Part shown: piece after piece, positions 22,463 to 34,154 of the stretch | Layout of the letters: every line of letters begins with the position of its first letter | Numbering within the stretch: position 1 is the stretch's first letter | Source: Paracamarosporium sp. OC-R06-R3 | Taxonomy: Eukaryota > Ascomycota > Dothideomycetes > Pleosporales > Didymosphaeriaceae | Length of the DNA stretch: 64,000 nucleotides | Assembly: GCA_019828545.1 (NCBI GenBank) | Contig: JACVRA010000148.1 | Location: forward strand, 248,001 to 312,000 | Direction: 5' to 3' | Notes under the pieces: model-generated | Told to the model about the DNA's origin: nothing | Databases searched by the model: none | What the model saw: the letters and a program-made list of their open reading frames with translations, nothing else | Position numbers and translations under genes: made by a program

Positions 22463-22999
22463 GGTAGGAATGCAACAACGCCAAGACCTTTTATAGATAG
22501 CTATAAGGTAGAATGTACGCTGCGCATCGTCTGTTGAAGAGGCTTAGAGTATCCCTAGAGAAAGATGTTTGCTCTATAATTATTTGACGTTCACACGTCG
22601 TAAAAGCCCCCTAATGCTTCTAAATATTGTGGCGTAAATCAATTGGTCCTCCGACATATGAAGGTGGCGGAGGAGGGCTAAGGATCGCCCGCTATTGGCG
22701 TATTAGAGTGCAAATCTTTTCAGCTGGTATGCCTTGCTGCAATGTAACTTCGGCCTCATACACTTTGATTGGGCGGTCTTAGAGTGTGTAGACAAGGTAA
22801 TTAGGAACTCTATGCGTTTATCATCAGCTAACTAAATTTGAAACTTGCACATATTGCAAATCCTGTCTAGAAAATTTAAGTGTTTAGGTGCGGCTTAGAC
22901 CGGGCTCGCGGCCAGCTCATTCAGTGCGTACTGATTTACTACACGAGGCCAGTGATCTTGTTACACTACAGACTGTACGTTATTCTTTAACTCAGTATC
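22463..22999. promoter_or_regulatory. Divergent intergenic region between the NLR and HeLo-like genes
   Basis: Both genes are transcribed away from this 537-bp AT-rich segment, so it must hold both promoters. No specific operator was identified. Confidence 0.5.
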
Positions 23000-23906
23000 A
23001 TGGTCGAAGCCGTCGGGGTCGTAGCTAGCGTAATGACCATCGTCGGTTTAGCATACCAAGGCAGCAAGGAGCTTTATGAAGCTGTGGATAAATACCAAAA
23101 TGCCCCAAAGACCCTGAGCAATCTTCGCACGGAACTCGATATTGTGCAGCGACTTCTGCAATCCATTGAAAAAAACCTAGCCTATACCAGAGACCAAGAT
23201 CTACCCGAGGCATTGCAGCGATGCTTGCAAGATTTCAAACCGTCGCTGGAAGGCCTTAAACTGGGTTGTGATGAGTTCTTGGAGAAACTCAAGAAGTTGA
23301 CGAATCACTCCACAGGCTCTGACATGAGTAAGCGAGATCTGTTTAAGCTTCAATTTGAAGAAAAGTCGATCGAGGCGTTCAGATATCGCTTGAGTAGCCA
23401 CAAGCTGTCGATCAGCATTGCCCTTGGCTTGATCAATTAGTAGGTTTACGTCCAACAACCCGAATGCACATAAGGCTTACTATCATGAAAGCGCATCTTC
23501 AAACCGAAACCACCAGGGTCTGAATGACCTCCAAAAGAATATCACGACAGCAATGAACAAAATCTCGGGCCAATTGGAAGGCCTGGAGATCACTGTACAA
23601 TCTTTGGGAAGCACCGAAGGGTCGATACCACAGGGACAGGCTTTGGAAAGTCTGCGAGAACAGGAGATAGCAATAGGACAGTGCTTGAAAGTGTGTACTA
23701 GTGCTGTGGAAGCAGCGCCACCCGGGGTGAAGAGTGCTATTGAAACTATGGAGAGCTTCGAAACGGCGAAGCAACTTGTCGTTCTTACCAAAGGAGAGCA
23801 TGGATTAGTAGGGGCAATGGTTGCTCGAGGATCCTCCCGCCAGATGTTCATGGACATCGTCAAAGGAGGTGAAGAAAGTAAGATGGTCAATGATTTCTTC
23901 AAATAG
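23000..23906 (+). CDS. HeLo-like / fungal STAND N-terminal-domain protein without NTPase, 284 aa
   Basis: Two exons (23000-23439, 23492-23906) join in frame. The start MVEAVGVVASVMTIVGLAYQ, with the following SKELYEAVDKYQNAPKTLSNLRTEL, is the hydrophobic first helix and helical bundle of the fungal N-terminal domain of STAND proteins (HeLo-like). In fungi this domain either sits at the front of NLRs or stands alone as a membrane-targeting cell-death executor. Here no NACHT or repeat domain follows. The second exon adds coiled helices (LQKNITTAMNKISGQLEGLE) and a C-terminal tail with GAMVARGSSRQMFMDIVKGG. The divergent NLR next door lacks its own HeLo-like domain, which fits a split sensor/effector pair. 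The pairing is an inference; the domain call is fairly firm. Confidence 0.75.
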
Positions 23907-24812
23907 GCTGCGCGCACTAGCTTGAATCAGCAAGAATTGATTTGTTAGTGCGCCAGGGTTTGTGGGCAATAACATTGTTGCGTTCTGCCACAGCATGGCA
24001 AAATTATACACGAAAATGCGGAAGTATTGTCTACAAGCTGCATAGCAATGCTCGTAACGAACCTGCCTGAATGACAGAGCGCGTGAAAATTGACTTGCCC
24101 GTGCCGGTAAAGCAGTTCAGCCGGAGGATGCATTCGTTGTTTTGACGCGAAGAGCTGCTCGCTGCGGTCTCGCTCCATTACCACAACCACATTCGCTATC
24201 ATCGACCGAGCCGGCCAGGTAGGTGCAGGCGGAAGCACTTCGTGCGGACAAGCCTCTATCATACGTGCGCTAACAGACAGAAGTGATATCACTCGCTCTG
24301 ATGTCCCTCATTAACTTACCAATTGAGGCACTCCGCAGTGCGATAATCTTTCAGTCAAGTCAGGACTTAAGTAGGATGCTGAGATATTTTACCACCACAA
24401 GTCTGAACTTCAGCCAATTGACAATAAGCGCTTAGCATTCCTAATCATCTTGTTTACATACTCTTAGACCTACTGATTAAAGTGTATAAGGCTGAAGATC
24501 ATTGTAAAAGATCTGTACTGTAATGCGCTAATGGCGAGCGGGCCTTAGCCTCCTACTACCTACAGCTAACCCTATAGCAAGCATTCGCAACTTTAGCATA
24601 CAATAAAGCTTTGCGCGAGATCAGCAGCACAGCTGTAAGGTACTGGTAATTTTCAAACTAAAACAAACCAAGGTGTAGTGAGAGACGTTAGACGTGTTCT
24701 ATCTTTACTTGATTTTCATGCTCTACACAAACTTTTTCCATGTCGAGTCTCCCTCAAGGCTCCCTAACCCATCCCAGTCATCAAACGTCGTGAAGTCGTA
24801 ATTGTTCCCCAG
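23907..24812. other. AT-rich intergenic region
   Basis: No gene recognised. The part at 24330-24660 is AT-rich and featureless. It is flanked by the HeLo-like and OPRT gene 3' ends. Confidence 0.45.
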
Positions 24813-25514
24813 CTAATCAGTTGCCCTGTACTTCTCCCTGTACTCGTCCAGTCGCTTCAGATCGTCCGCGCTGCCTAATCCCCTCAAGTATTCGACCACA
24901 TCATCCAGCGTCAGGATAGCCAGCACGGGGATCCCGTACTGTTTCCTGACCTCTCCGATCGCACTGGGCCTCGGCTGCCCATCATCGTCCGTCGCGCTGG
25001 GGGTCTTTTCCAGACGGTCGAACGCGACAATGATGCCAACGAGCTCGCCGCCTTCCCGCTTGATGATCTCAATGGCTTCGCGGATGGCAGTTCCAGCAGT
25101 GATGACATCGTCGACGATGACAATCTTCTGGCCCTTGAGCGAGGCGCCGACGATGTTGCCTCCCTCGCCGTGGTCCTTGGCTTCTTTGCGGTTGAAGCTG
25201 TAGCTCTTCTTGCCGTACTTGGAGATGTCTAGGTCGGCGAGCTTGTCGACTGCGGCGGCGGCAAGCGGGATGCCTTTGTATGCTGGGCCGAAGAGAACAT
25301 CGAACTGGAAGGACGGGTCCGAGTTGGAGTGCGCTGCTAGCGTGTGGGCGTATGCTGAGGATATCGAGCGCAGGAGATCGGCGCGGTGGAATAGGCCCGC
25401 GTTGAAGAAGTAGGGCGAGATGCGCTTGGACTTGAGGGTGAAGGTGCCGAACTTGAGGGCGCCTGCCTCGACGCAGTCCTTGAGGAAGGCTTTCTTGTAC
25501 TCTGGAAGCGACAT
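24813..25514 (-). CDS. URA5: Orotate phosphoribosyltransferase, 233 aa
   Basis: Converts orotate and PRPP to orotidine 5'-phosphate in de novo pyrimidine synthesis, in the cytosol. The sequence shows the family's N-terminal [19 protein letters not shown] (residues 22-40), [11 protein letters not shown] (75-85), the flexible-loop segment [13 protein letters not shown] (107-119) and the PRPP-binding motif [13 protein letters not shown] (131-143). The length equals that of yeast and mould OPRTs. The gene is intronless. It is transcribed away from the TIM23 gene, sharing a 315-bp region upstream. Confidence 0.96.
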   Translation of the reverse strand: MSLPEYKKAFLKDCVEAGALKFGTFTLKSKRISPYFFNAGLFHRADLLRSISSAYAHTLAAHSNSDPSFQFDVLFGPAYKGIPLAAAAVDKLADLDISKYGKKSYSFNRKEAKDHGEGGNIVGASLKGQKIVIVDDVITAGTAIREAIEIIKREGGELVGIIVAFDRLEKTPSATDDDGQPRPSAIGEVRKQYGIPVLAILTLDDVVEYLRGLGSADDLKRLDEYREKYRATD

Positions 25515-25829
25515 GTTGGCTCGTTGCGGGGTTGTGAAAGATTGTCGCGGAAAGCCGAGACGATTTCTTTTCCGAGCTCGGAACTAGCTGAGGAGGGCCC
25601 GTGCGCCTTCTAGTCGTCACTCCTGGCTAGAAACTTTTATCGCGACACCCTCAGCAACCCCGACCAGCCGCCATCGCCTGCGCATCCCCCATAGCAAGGC
25701 CTAATCATCCTTTGTCGCTGCATTGTGTTTCTTTTCGCATTCTAGGCGTTTGGGATCTGTCACTATTCCTCACGTCTGAGACCGAACCTTCCTCGCGCCT
25801 TCCACCCGCCGCACCACTACATCTCCATC
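25515..25829. promoter_or_regulatory. Divergent promoter region of the OPRT and TIM23 genes
   Basis: 315 bp separate two opposite start codons, so both housekeeping promoters must lie here. No specific binding site is claimed. Confidence 0.6.
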
Positions 25830-26596
25830 ATGACCATGTACGCCGCCAGCTTGTCACGGAATTAACTATCAGTCATGCTAACAATGCTGTTTTAGCTGGG
25901 ACACATTGACCGGACGCAAGTCCTCCTCAACGCAAACAGCGACGCCTGCATCCGAACCACACGACACCTTCACACCGGCTCCCTTCGACCCATCCACAGC
26001 CATACAACAACCCTCAGACTTCATCCTCGACCCCACACAACTGCACCCGCTCGCAGGTCTGAATCAGGACACGCTCGACTACCTCCAGCTCGAAGACTCT
26101 GTCCTCTCTGACCTTCCCGGCTCACAATCCGCGCTCCCGTCGCGAGGCTGGTCCGATGACCTATGCTACGGAACCGGCATATCCTACCTCTCAGCTCTGA
26201 CCGTTGGTGGCGCATGGGGCTTGGCCGAAGGTCTTCAGAAAAACCCCGCGTCGATGGCGCCGCGGTTACGGCTCAACGGTGTGCTGAACGCGGTTACGCG
26301 AAGGGGACCGTTCCTGGGCAACTCGGCGGGTGTGGTAGCTATGGTGTACAATGGAATCAACAGCACGGTTGGCTACTACAGGGGGAAGCACGATATGACG
26401 AACAGCGTTGTTGCGGGAGGGTTGAGTGGTGCCATCTTCAAGAGCACGAGAGGCGTGCGGCCGATGATGATCAGCTCTGGTATTGTTGCTAGTGTAGCAG
26501 GATCATGGGCGGTAAGTCGACTTGGGTAGATACGCCCTTGAAGACCGTACTAACGATATGCAGCTCTTCCGCAAGGTGTACTTCGAGAGCGAATAA
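25830..26596 (+). CDS. TIM23: Mitochondrial inner membrane import translocase subunit Tim23, 218 aa
   Basis: Three exons: 25830-25837, 25896-26511 and 26564-26596. The first carries only ATGACCAT and joins to give MTIWDTLTGRK, the characteristic fungal Tim23 N-terminus. The intermembrane-space region is rich in Pro, Thr and Asp, with FILDPTQLHPLAGLNQDTLDYL resembling the presequence-receptor part. The Tim17/22/23 membrane domain follows (YGTGISYLSALTVGGAWGLAEG; GNSAGVVAMVYNGINSTVGYYRGKHD; VVAGGLSGAIFKSTRG). The last exon supplies LFRKVYFESE. Tim23 forms the import core for matrix-targeted precursors. Family recognition is certain and the exon joins restore the expected ends. Confidence 0.95.
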
Positions 26597-27554
26597 ACGA
26601 CGTCCCAACCATTCCTATATACACGGCCGGGCGAGACCTCACGAGCGAACAATACCCAAACCGGATGCGGAGGTGTACAGTAGCGGCCGGGGCTCGTGGC
26701 TCTTCTCTTCGAAAAAACTTGACATTTTACTGCATCTATAACCTTTTACTCTTTCTTGCTCACCACTCTTATGGGTTGCTCCCATATTGTAAATTAGAAG
26801 GCGTCTAGATATGGGAGGGACGCGGGATATCCCATTGGATATTGGAAGCATCTGGCGACTGCGATTGTGTTTGGTTGCGTTGCGTTGCGGCATGTAAGAC
26901 CATGAGTTGCGAGATAATGATAAGATATCGAAGATGATAACATAACTTAGTTTTTGCTGAGCGTAGAATATGCGGGAGTGTGAGGATAGGTGATTTACAC
27001 ACTACCACTGCAAGACTGACGATTACTCTAACTGGGGGCTTGCTTCTAGACCCAGCTTCATCTCGCCCAGTCGCACCTCAAGCTATTGTTCACATCAAAA
27101 CCAAATCCGCATTTGATGCTGCCCATGACTTCTTCACTGGGCTACCTTCAAAGCAATCCGACGTCTCAGTATGAACGTCATCATCGATTGTTGAGCTGAG
27201 GCTTGCTAACCATGGGTGGTGTGAGTTAGCGCTTTCAAAATCATCAGCAACATTTGGGTCTGCGATTACATACACGGCTCCTATCGCCCAATTCGGCCAC
27301 TCACAAGCCAACGTACCCAGTCCCAATCAGCACATTGACCTAGACGAAACCACTTTCCTTCCTAGGAAGAAAGGTATGCCTGCAGCGAGGGCCTAGCTCG
27401 TTAAGCGTTCGGTTAATTTGCCGTGTCGTTGGTTTATATCTTGAGTATATATACTTACAGGCAAAGAGTTTCAGCATCAACTCGGGTGTGTTAGCCACAT
27501 ACGTGATAGCAAAGCAATTGCATCTCGTTTTCGCATTGGGCTTGTTCCAGCGTT
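26597..27554. other. Intergenic region between convergent genes
   Basis: 3' flanks of TIM23 and the DUF6594 gene. Several small open frames, none credible. Confidence 0.5.
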
Positions 27555-28607
27555 TTACATCCTGCCACTTCCGTCGCTTCTACCGCCTGTCCCAAGCCCG
27601 GCACTCACATACACGACGAGTACCGCTGCATATGCTGCCGTGCTCCCGAAGACCTCTGCTCTTCTCGCGTTCGTCAACAATGCTACGAACGCTGCGAAAA
27701 GGAAGGTGAAGAGTGCCACGAGTGCGATTCTAAGTTTCCAAGAGCGCTTATCGAGCAGGGAGAGACAGACCATGGCACCAACAAGTAAAATGCCGCATAA
27801 GATGGCAGTAATCGTGTAGCTGAGGATCTGCACGCGGCGCGGCGGGAAGTAGAAGATTTCGGGGTGGTGTGTAAAGCTCGAGGACTTGCGTGACTGAGTT
27901 GTAAGCAAGTGAACCGGTCGTTACGGCGTGGAGAAGGATCTTACTTGGAGACAATAGCCGCAGGTATATCGTACTAGCCTGCTCAAGCGATCGTCTTCTG
28001 AAGGAGCACCTAGAGTGATGAGGTCTTCGTCGTTTTGAATAATCCTTTTGTCGTTTCCAATTAAGATACTGCCACCTGCGTTGAAGTACCGTTTGAAGGT
28101 CGCCAATGCACTAGGCGATGGTTTGCGGAGTAATCGAGCTTGATGTTCGTCATTAAGCGCTTGACCTTTGATGTGTTAATTGATAGAGATTACACTAAGT
28201 ATCTTATTGCTCATACGGTACTGATGAAGAATAACTGCTATCTCTTCGTGAAGTTTGACTCGTTCGTGGCATTGCTTCGGAAACACCATCTCAGAGCAAG
28301 ACGTCCCCGTCGTGTCTTCGCCTCCTTGGCTCAACCACAACTCATACTGAGATGCTGCATCGCGTATCGAGTCGTACGCTTTTGCTCCGCATCGCAGATA
28401 AGTACTCAATTCCAATTTCTTTGCATCTTCCCTATCCAAGCTGTCCAGCTTTTCTTCGAGCTCATTAAGGCGGTTTTGCAAGTGTAGTAAATTTCGTACT
28501 CCAAGTCTTGTGAAGTTGCGGAAAATTGTGGCATCCTCATCGGCTGCCATGAAAGTAGATAGTAACGGTATGCCATCGAGACGCTCTGTGCCGACATTTC
28601 TTGACAT
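27555..28607 (-). CDS. DUF6594-family membrane protein, 323 aa
   Basis: Three exons (28196-28607, 27945-28165, 27555-27893) join in frame. The N-terminal part has GIPLLSTFMAADEDATIFRNFTRL and LLHLQNRLNELEEKLDSLDRED, the conserved helical start of this fungal family. The middle part contains a HEEIAVILHQYRMSN segment. The C-terminus carries three closely spaced hydrophobic helices (SYTITAILCGILLVGAMVCLSLL; LRIALVALFTFLFAAFVALL; GSTAAYAAVLVVYVSAGLG), with the family's TNARRAEVF motif before the last one. Function is unknown throughout the family. It lies divergent from the retropepsin-like gene, 294 bp between start codons. Confidence 0.85.
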
Positions 28608-28901
28608 TGGGAATACATCGAAATACTCCTGTCGATGATCCTGTGTTCGTGGATCGGGGTGTTAACGTATGTCTTGCTGTAAGGCTGAACATGTCCGTCT
28701 ATTAGTGTGCCTCGTATAATCCTTGCATAATTCTTGTATGGCTTCACCGGTCTCGCTCAGCCACGTCATATGCTACGACATGCACACTGAGCTTGCACCG
28801 AGCATATGAACTTCCTTTCTTTTTGTCTTTCGAAATAGAAGTTCCACAGTAGGGGAATCCTCGTTAGCAACTAGGCGTCATTGCAGATACTAGAATGCGA
28901 C

Positions 28902-30157
28902 ATGGAGAACTACTGGAACGAGCGCTTGGACCAAATGTTATGGTACATAGATGACATTTTGTTCAACAGACCTCCACCACCACCACACCTCGCAGTACAC
29001 AAAGCGACTAGGCGATCTGGACTTTCCATGATTGTAAATGGGGAGGAAGTGGATGCTTTTGGTGATACTGGATCAAGCACCAATGTGGTTAATGAGGCTT
29101 TCGCTCGAGAAAAAGGCTGGAAGATACGTCCCGGAGAATCGTACATGACGTTAGGGGATAAGAGCACCTTGTTCTCGCCCGGAACTGTCAGGATCAAGAC
29201 AGCCTTTTCCGGAGAATGGGGACAGTACAAGACGACCACCGCACGCGTTGTCCGCGATTTTCCGTTCGACATGTTGCTTGGGCGCCCGTTTTTGCGAGCA
29301 ACGTCGACCCTGACAAAGTTCCTCCATAGGTTTAAGATTTGTGTGTTTCCTCGCTTAACATCAAAGATGGCATTCAACTTTGTCGATTCATTGCGCGAGC
29401 CTACATCCGATCTTTTGACCGTCCAATTAAGTGGTAGAAATGAGAAGGTGCTGTTAGATACAGGTGCCAATTGCAACATAGTGGATAGCGACTGGGCCAC
29501 ACAGCGTGGCCTCCATATCGTGACCGCAGATGAGCATCGCGGATGGATAACCTTTCCATTCGGAGAGCGGAAAGCCACCGTAGGTCAGGTCTTGACCAAA
29601 ATCACGCTAGCAGATGGTCGGGAAGTGCCGCTCACTCTTGAGGTCCTTGAGGGCTGCGCTATGCCTCTTGTTTTCGGGGAAGATGTTATCTTCGAACATC
29701 GACTCTTTGAAGGCAATTACCAGGATCAACCAACGTATCAGATCAGCAATGCTCTGGATGAGGTATTGCACATGAATTATATACCATGGTACTGCAGATT
29801 GGTGCAGAAAGCGAAGAAGATATTCCAAAAGTCAACCACAAGACCAAACCTTGCCAGTGTTGACGAGTCTGAGGAGCTAGAGCGGCAGAGGCAGTGGGAT
29901 CGTGACAATGAGTATGGTAGATCGGCAACCTTTGAAAGTTGGATGCAAGAGCATTATCGGAGAGAAGAGCACGAGAAAGCTCTGAACCCAACGGTTGACA
30001 CGAAAGGAATGTGGCTTATACGGTACGCTTGACTTAAGCCCTTGCTTTACTGGCCAGACTAACTCATTTCTTGTTAAGGTACCGGCCCGCCAACTCAATA
30101 CAGAACGTGGATGATGCTTTATTAGGAGTGTCTGCAACCACGGCCACTCGAGTCTAG
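28902..30157 (+). CDS. Single-chain tandem retropepsin-like aspartic protease domain protein, about 399 aa
   Basis: Two exons (28902-30022, 30079-30157) are proposed. Two retropepsin-like units follow one another. Unit 1 has VDAFGDTGSSTNVV (Asp near residue 55) and closes with FDMLLGRPFL (about 122-131). Unit 2 has KVLLDTGANCNIVD (Asp near residue 186) and closes with PLVFGEDVIF (about 255-264), a weaker form of the hydrophobic-hydrophobic-Gly motif. Both keep D-T-G. No reverse transcriptase, integrase or LTR is visible nearby, so it looks like a domesticated or host gene rather than an active element. The C-terminal third is charged and helical. The intron call rests on a GACTAAC branch site and a TTAAG acceptor; without it the protein would stop at 30032. 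The frame is open upstream of the first ATG back to TTG 28881, so an earlier exon is possible. Activity is not proven. Confidence 0.65.
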
Positions 30158-31268
30158 GGGACGAAACGATGTTGTGATATAGTCTTTCTCTGTGAGCCCA
30201 ATTGGCGCATTACAGCTACAGTTCCCTCGAACTCGGTAGTCTATGTCCAGTTTTTACGTAGCTTGCTTTCATACTCATTTCATTTTGGGGGGATCTGTTT
30301 CAGTCGACGTGGATTGTGGCGGCGCCGTGTTGTTTCAAGTTGGTTTGCTGATTTCGCTGTTGTGTATTTCTTCGACCTAGGCATCACAAATACTGAAGTT
30401 TCTCACATTTCGAATTCGATTTATATGCTCATGCAGAAACCTGCGTTGTCGGGGTCGGAGTAGAGACATGTGCTAGACTGCTTCCGGCGAGACCATGAGA
30501 CTTTACCATATCGTACCGCATGTGACGATGCCTTCAGACATTCCGCTTGCCGCTGTGTTGGAAAAAACGGTTACGAGCTCTACAAGGATGCTGTTCGCGA
30601 AACTGCAGGTCGGATATGTGATGTATCCACCAGGCTGGCCCCATGTCTGCCAGCCTGCGGGAACGCGGCGTAGCTGCACATCAAGCTGACGCCAGCACTC
30701 CCGCGCCGCAGATACGCAGGCGCCGTATACTACGCCCCGTAACGCCACCGAGGCTTATTTCAACATAACGCTTCACGAGCCTACACACGGCATGCCTTTC
30801 TTTCTCCATATAGCCAGTCGCGTGGTGGGTGAGATAAAAGCCTAACGCAAGAAGCTCCACGCTAAAGCACGGAAACTACAGTATAGCAAGAGACCTCGAA
30901 GCAACCCGCGTCTTGTCGTGGAAAATATATATTACATACCTAATAAGCGTAACACTACAAGGGGATATCGAAGTCTCTGATCTTCCACCACCGCACGGCA
31001 CGAAGCCATCCATACCTGTCTGTCGTCCGACCATTTCCCATTCTCATGGATCTCCTCATAGAGACAAAAGAAACACAAAACGAAGCGAAAACGCTGCAAT
31101 CCGCCATGGAACCATCTCATCGCTAAAACGATGAATTAATAGAGAAAGGAAAAGGGTAGTATTTGTCCGAGAAGAGAAACCGGGAGACCACCGCTAACCG
31201 CGTACTTTTTCTTTCCTTCCTGCTCTGCTTTCTTTTCTAGGCTGGTTGTCGAGAGAAAACGACATTCC
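30158..31268. other. Intergenic region
   Basis: 3' flanks of the retropepsin-like and PAN-domain genes. No gene or repeat recognised. Confidence 0.5.
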
Positions 31269-32840
31269 TTAACCCATCTCATGTACCTCCTGCCCCGCCC
31301 CGGTGTTCCCTCCCTTGTGTGCATACTTCGCCGCACTCGCACCCTCCATCTCAATCATCGGGTGTTCCTGTCCCAGCTCCGAAGGCGCGCCATGTGCATT
31401 ATACTGCGGTACGGGCGCGTATGCCGGCGCCGGCGTGTTCGGAACATACGGGTTGAGCTTCGCGTTGCTGCCGTCAGCTTCCTGTACGTTTCCTGGTGGG
31501 GAGGCAGCAGCGGATCTCCTACGGAGAAGGAACCAGGCGGCTGCGCCGATGAGGGCGAGGCCTGCGATGGGTCCGATTACGGCGCCGGCGATCCAGGCTT
31601 TTGAGCCCGAGTCGCTGTCAGAGTCGGAGGAGTTTCCTGAGTTTGAGCCGGACGAGCCGCCGGAACCGGATTCCTTGGGCTTTGCGCCGGTGAGCACGCC
31701 GTATATGGAGGAGCCGACGTCGTTGAAGATGGAAGATGTGTTCTGGAGATAGCAGTTCTCATAGCCGCCGCTGAGGCTCGAGTCGTAGACGACGCCGACG
31801 CATCCGTTCTTGTTACCCGCGCATTCCTCCATGCAGCTCGTGAAGTTCTGCGAGTGTACCATGGTCATGTTTGTGCCTTGGTTCGTCTGCCCGCAGTGCA
31901 CGGCGAAGTTCTTGCTGTCGTCCTGCGTGCTCGTGTATGTCTCATTCTTGTTGCACTCGGTGTCGGGCGTGTCGATCTGGTCAATAGTGGCGCTGTGCGT
32001 GATCTTTAAGAGCGTCCCTGTGTCAGGGAGCGTTGAGGGGAAGCCGGTCTTGGGCCAGCAGTTCGCAAAGCCGCCCGTTAAGCCAGGAACGAATACGACG
32101 CCGCGGCAGAGTGGGTGCTCCTTCATGCAGCTTGTCAGACACTCTTCGAGGGAGTCGGCATGGTAGTAGGCCTGGAAGGGATTGTCATGGTAGGCATAGG
32201 TCCAGTGAGTGTCGTAGTCGCCGCCGATGTCCTTGTTGCATTGGACTGTGTATGAGACGCCGTCGAAACCATCGAGCGAGTGTCGCGATTTGTCGGCGGC
32301 GGGGCACTCTGTGTCGAGAGCCTTCATCTGATTACGGTCGACGAGGGCGGAGTGGGTTCCCTCTTCGTCCGTGAGGGCCTTGGAGTACACGGTTTTGTTA
32401 GAAGAGAGTCTGGACGTGGTCGAGTTGCGCATCCAGCATTGACCGTCGCCTTCTCTCCAGACGACACCGAAGCAGCCTTCGCCGCTGCCCCAAAACCGCG
32501 AGCAGTACTCCATGCAGTCAGTCATCGAGTTGACCGTGAAAGGATCGTGTGCATCTAATCGAGTATTAGACAGAGCCGGCTGCCAGCGTGGCGGTGCGAC
32601 TCACCGTTGAACGGGTTGTTCTGGTTGCATTGTATGTTTGTGAAGTTTAGGCCGTTGCCAGATGTGAAGGAAGTAACGCATTTCGAAGTATCACGACCGA
32701 ATAAAGACTCTACAAGCACTGCGCAACGTCAGCCATCGCTCACTTCATTATCTTGTGCGCGTCGGTGACTTACGTGGTGTGGCCAACGTCCTGCTCGCCC
32801 ATAGGAGAGCGAGCAGGCTTCCTTTCGTCGAGAACCCCAT
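31269..32840 (-). CDS. Secreted-type single-pass surface protein with three PAN/Apple-like repeats, 485 aa
   Basis: Three exons (32774-32840, 32605-32709, 31269-32554) join in frame. A signal peptide (MGFSTKGSLLALLWASRTLA) precedes three Cys-rich units. Each has the pattern C...S/M-x-x-C-M/L-x-x-C...C-x-G-V-V...C-x, as in TDCMEYCSRFWGSGEGCFGV, EECLTSCMKEHPLCRGVVF and TSCMEECAGNKNGCVGVVY. This is typical of PAN/Apple-like folds in fungal surface proteins. A Ser/Gly/Asp linker (about 350-376), one transmembrane helix (WIAGAVIGPIAGLALIGAAA, starting at about 378) and a basic RRR stop-transfer follow. A Pro/Ala-rich cytoplasmic tail ends the protein. The layout suggests a cell-wall or surface sensor or adhesin. 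Ligand unknown. Confidence 0.78.
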
Positions 32841-34154
32841 GATATCCACACCAAACCAGGCCCCGAGGACAGTCCTACTGAGTTTCTTGAATCGAGATGG
32901 GATGGCGAAGTTCACGTACCCCTACGGACACGGATATTGACGCTCGTACAGCGCGGACAGAACGCGAGACAGCACAGTGACACAGGGATCACCGAGGATT
33001 AAGACGAAAGTCCGACGGGTGGGCTCACCTTCGAGGAGCCACAGGCCTTGGTCCAAGCACTGACGCATTTTGCTCACAGAGCACTGCCTGTTCCGAGTCC
33101 ACATACCATTCAGCCCCCGAACTAACCTCATTGGCAGGGGCTTGTGTTCCATGTTAGTGGTTTGCGAGGAGCGGTAAGGCTGAGGCTGCATGGACTGGCT
33201 GCGGTCGCAGATTAGCGCAAGGCCCCCCGCGAGACCTGCGTCTCGAATGAAAGGATGGCGGCTCAATATTTGTAGGCCTGATGTGCCTAACGCTCGTGCA
33301 GACGTCGCCGCCATCGCACCGTACGTAGCTTTGTTCACTACAACACGCTTTCATGTTCTCGAACGACCTCTCTTCGCAGCATAAAATCTATGATCAATCT
33401 CACCGAGTAGCGTGTTTGGCGTGAGGCGTTAAAGCTTCGCTCGACAAGCCTTTTGCCTGATGGGGTTCGCGCGGGCTCCATCTGTCATGCCAGCTAGGTT
33501 TCCTAGGGTATGGCACTCCTGCATCAATGTACCCCAATCGTGTGAGGCTTGGCACACCCAGTGCTAAGGCACGAATCCTAATTTTGGGCCCAACCGGCGT
33601 TAAACAAGCCCTTGCTCGTGCTGACATGGCCCCGAGCGTGTGGAGAATGCTCGCTCATTTCCTGGCGGCTGCAAAAACTTCGGACTTTTATCAGATCGCC
33701 ACAAGTGTTCATCAATCTTATAAATTGCGAACTTGGGGAACGTATTCTTTTGTCGTGATTGTCGGGATGGCATTTGTCAAAATCCATGCTGTGCGACGAA
33801 CTGCGTGTTGGGATTCCGCGCGAACTTAAGCTAAGGACCGGTAGGAGCCGGGAAATTACCACCTCTACCCGTCTCAGTTAGCCCCCTCGTACAGCAGAAG
33901 GCCCTGGTGGGTTGCGAGTAAATGAATAGCTGAAAATTTGATAGCAGACCGATGGTCGCCTGGAGTAGTACATTTTGAGGGGGAAAAAGCGGCCGGGAGA
34001 ACCTCATCCGAAGGTGAATATTTCTCCGATCCGACATAAGCTTTGGTATCGAGATAGACCCTTAACGCCGCTAGATAATCTAATGCCCATGCACCACAGA
34101 ATCGTTGCATCATTAAACGCCCAAATGCGCACATAACAGAACCAATGGATGCTT
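32841..34154. other. Intergenic region
   Basis: Promoter side of the PAN gene and 3' flank of the Nog1 gene. A 138-codon minus-strand frame (32922-33338) has no recognisable content. Nothing else seen. Confidence 0.45.

Noticed and set aside
33874..34154. C-terminal extension of Nog1 by uninterrupted reading frame
   Set aside because: A 49-nt GT-AG intron removes it and restores the conserved [11 protein letters not shown] ending.
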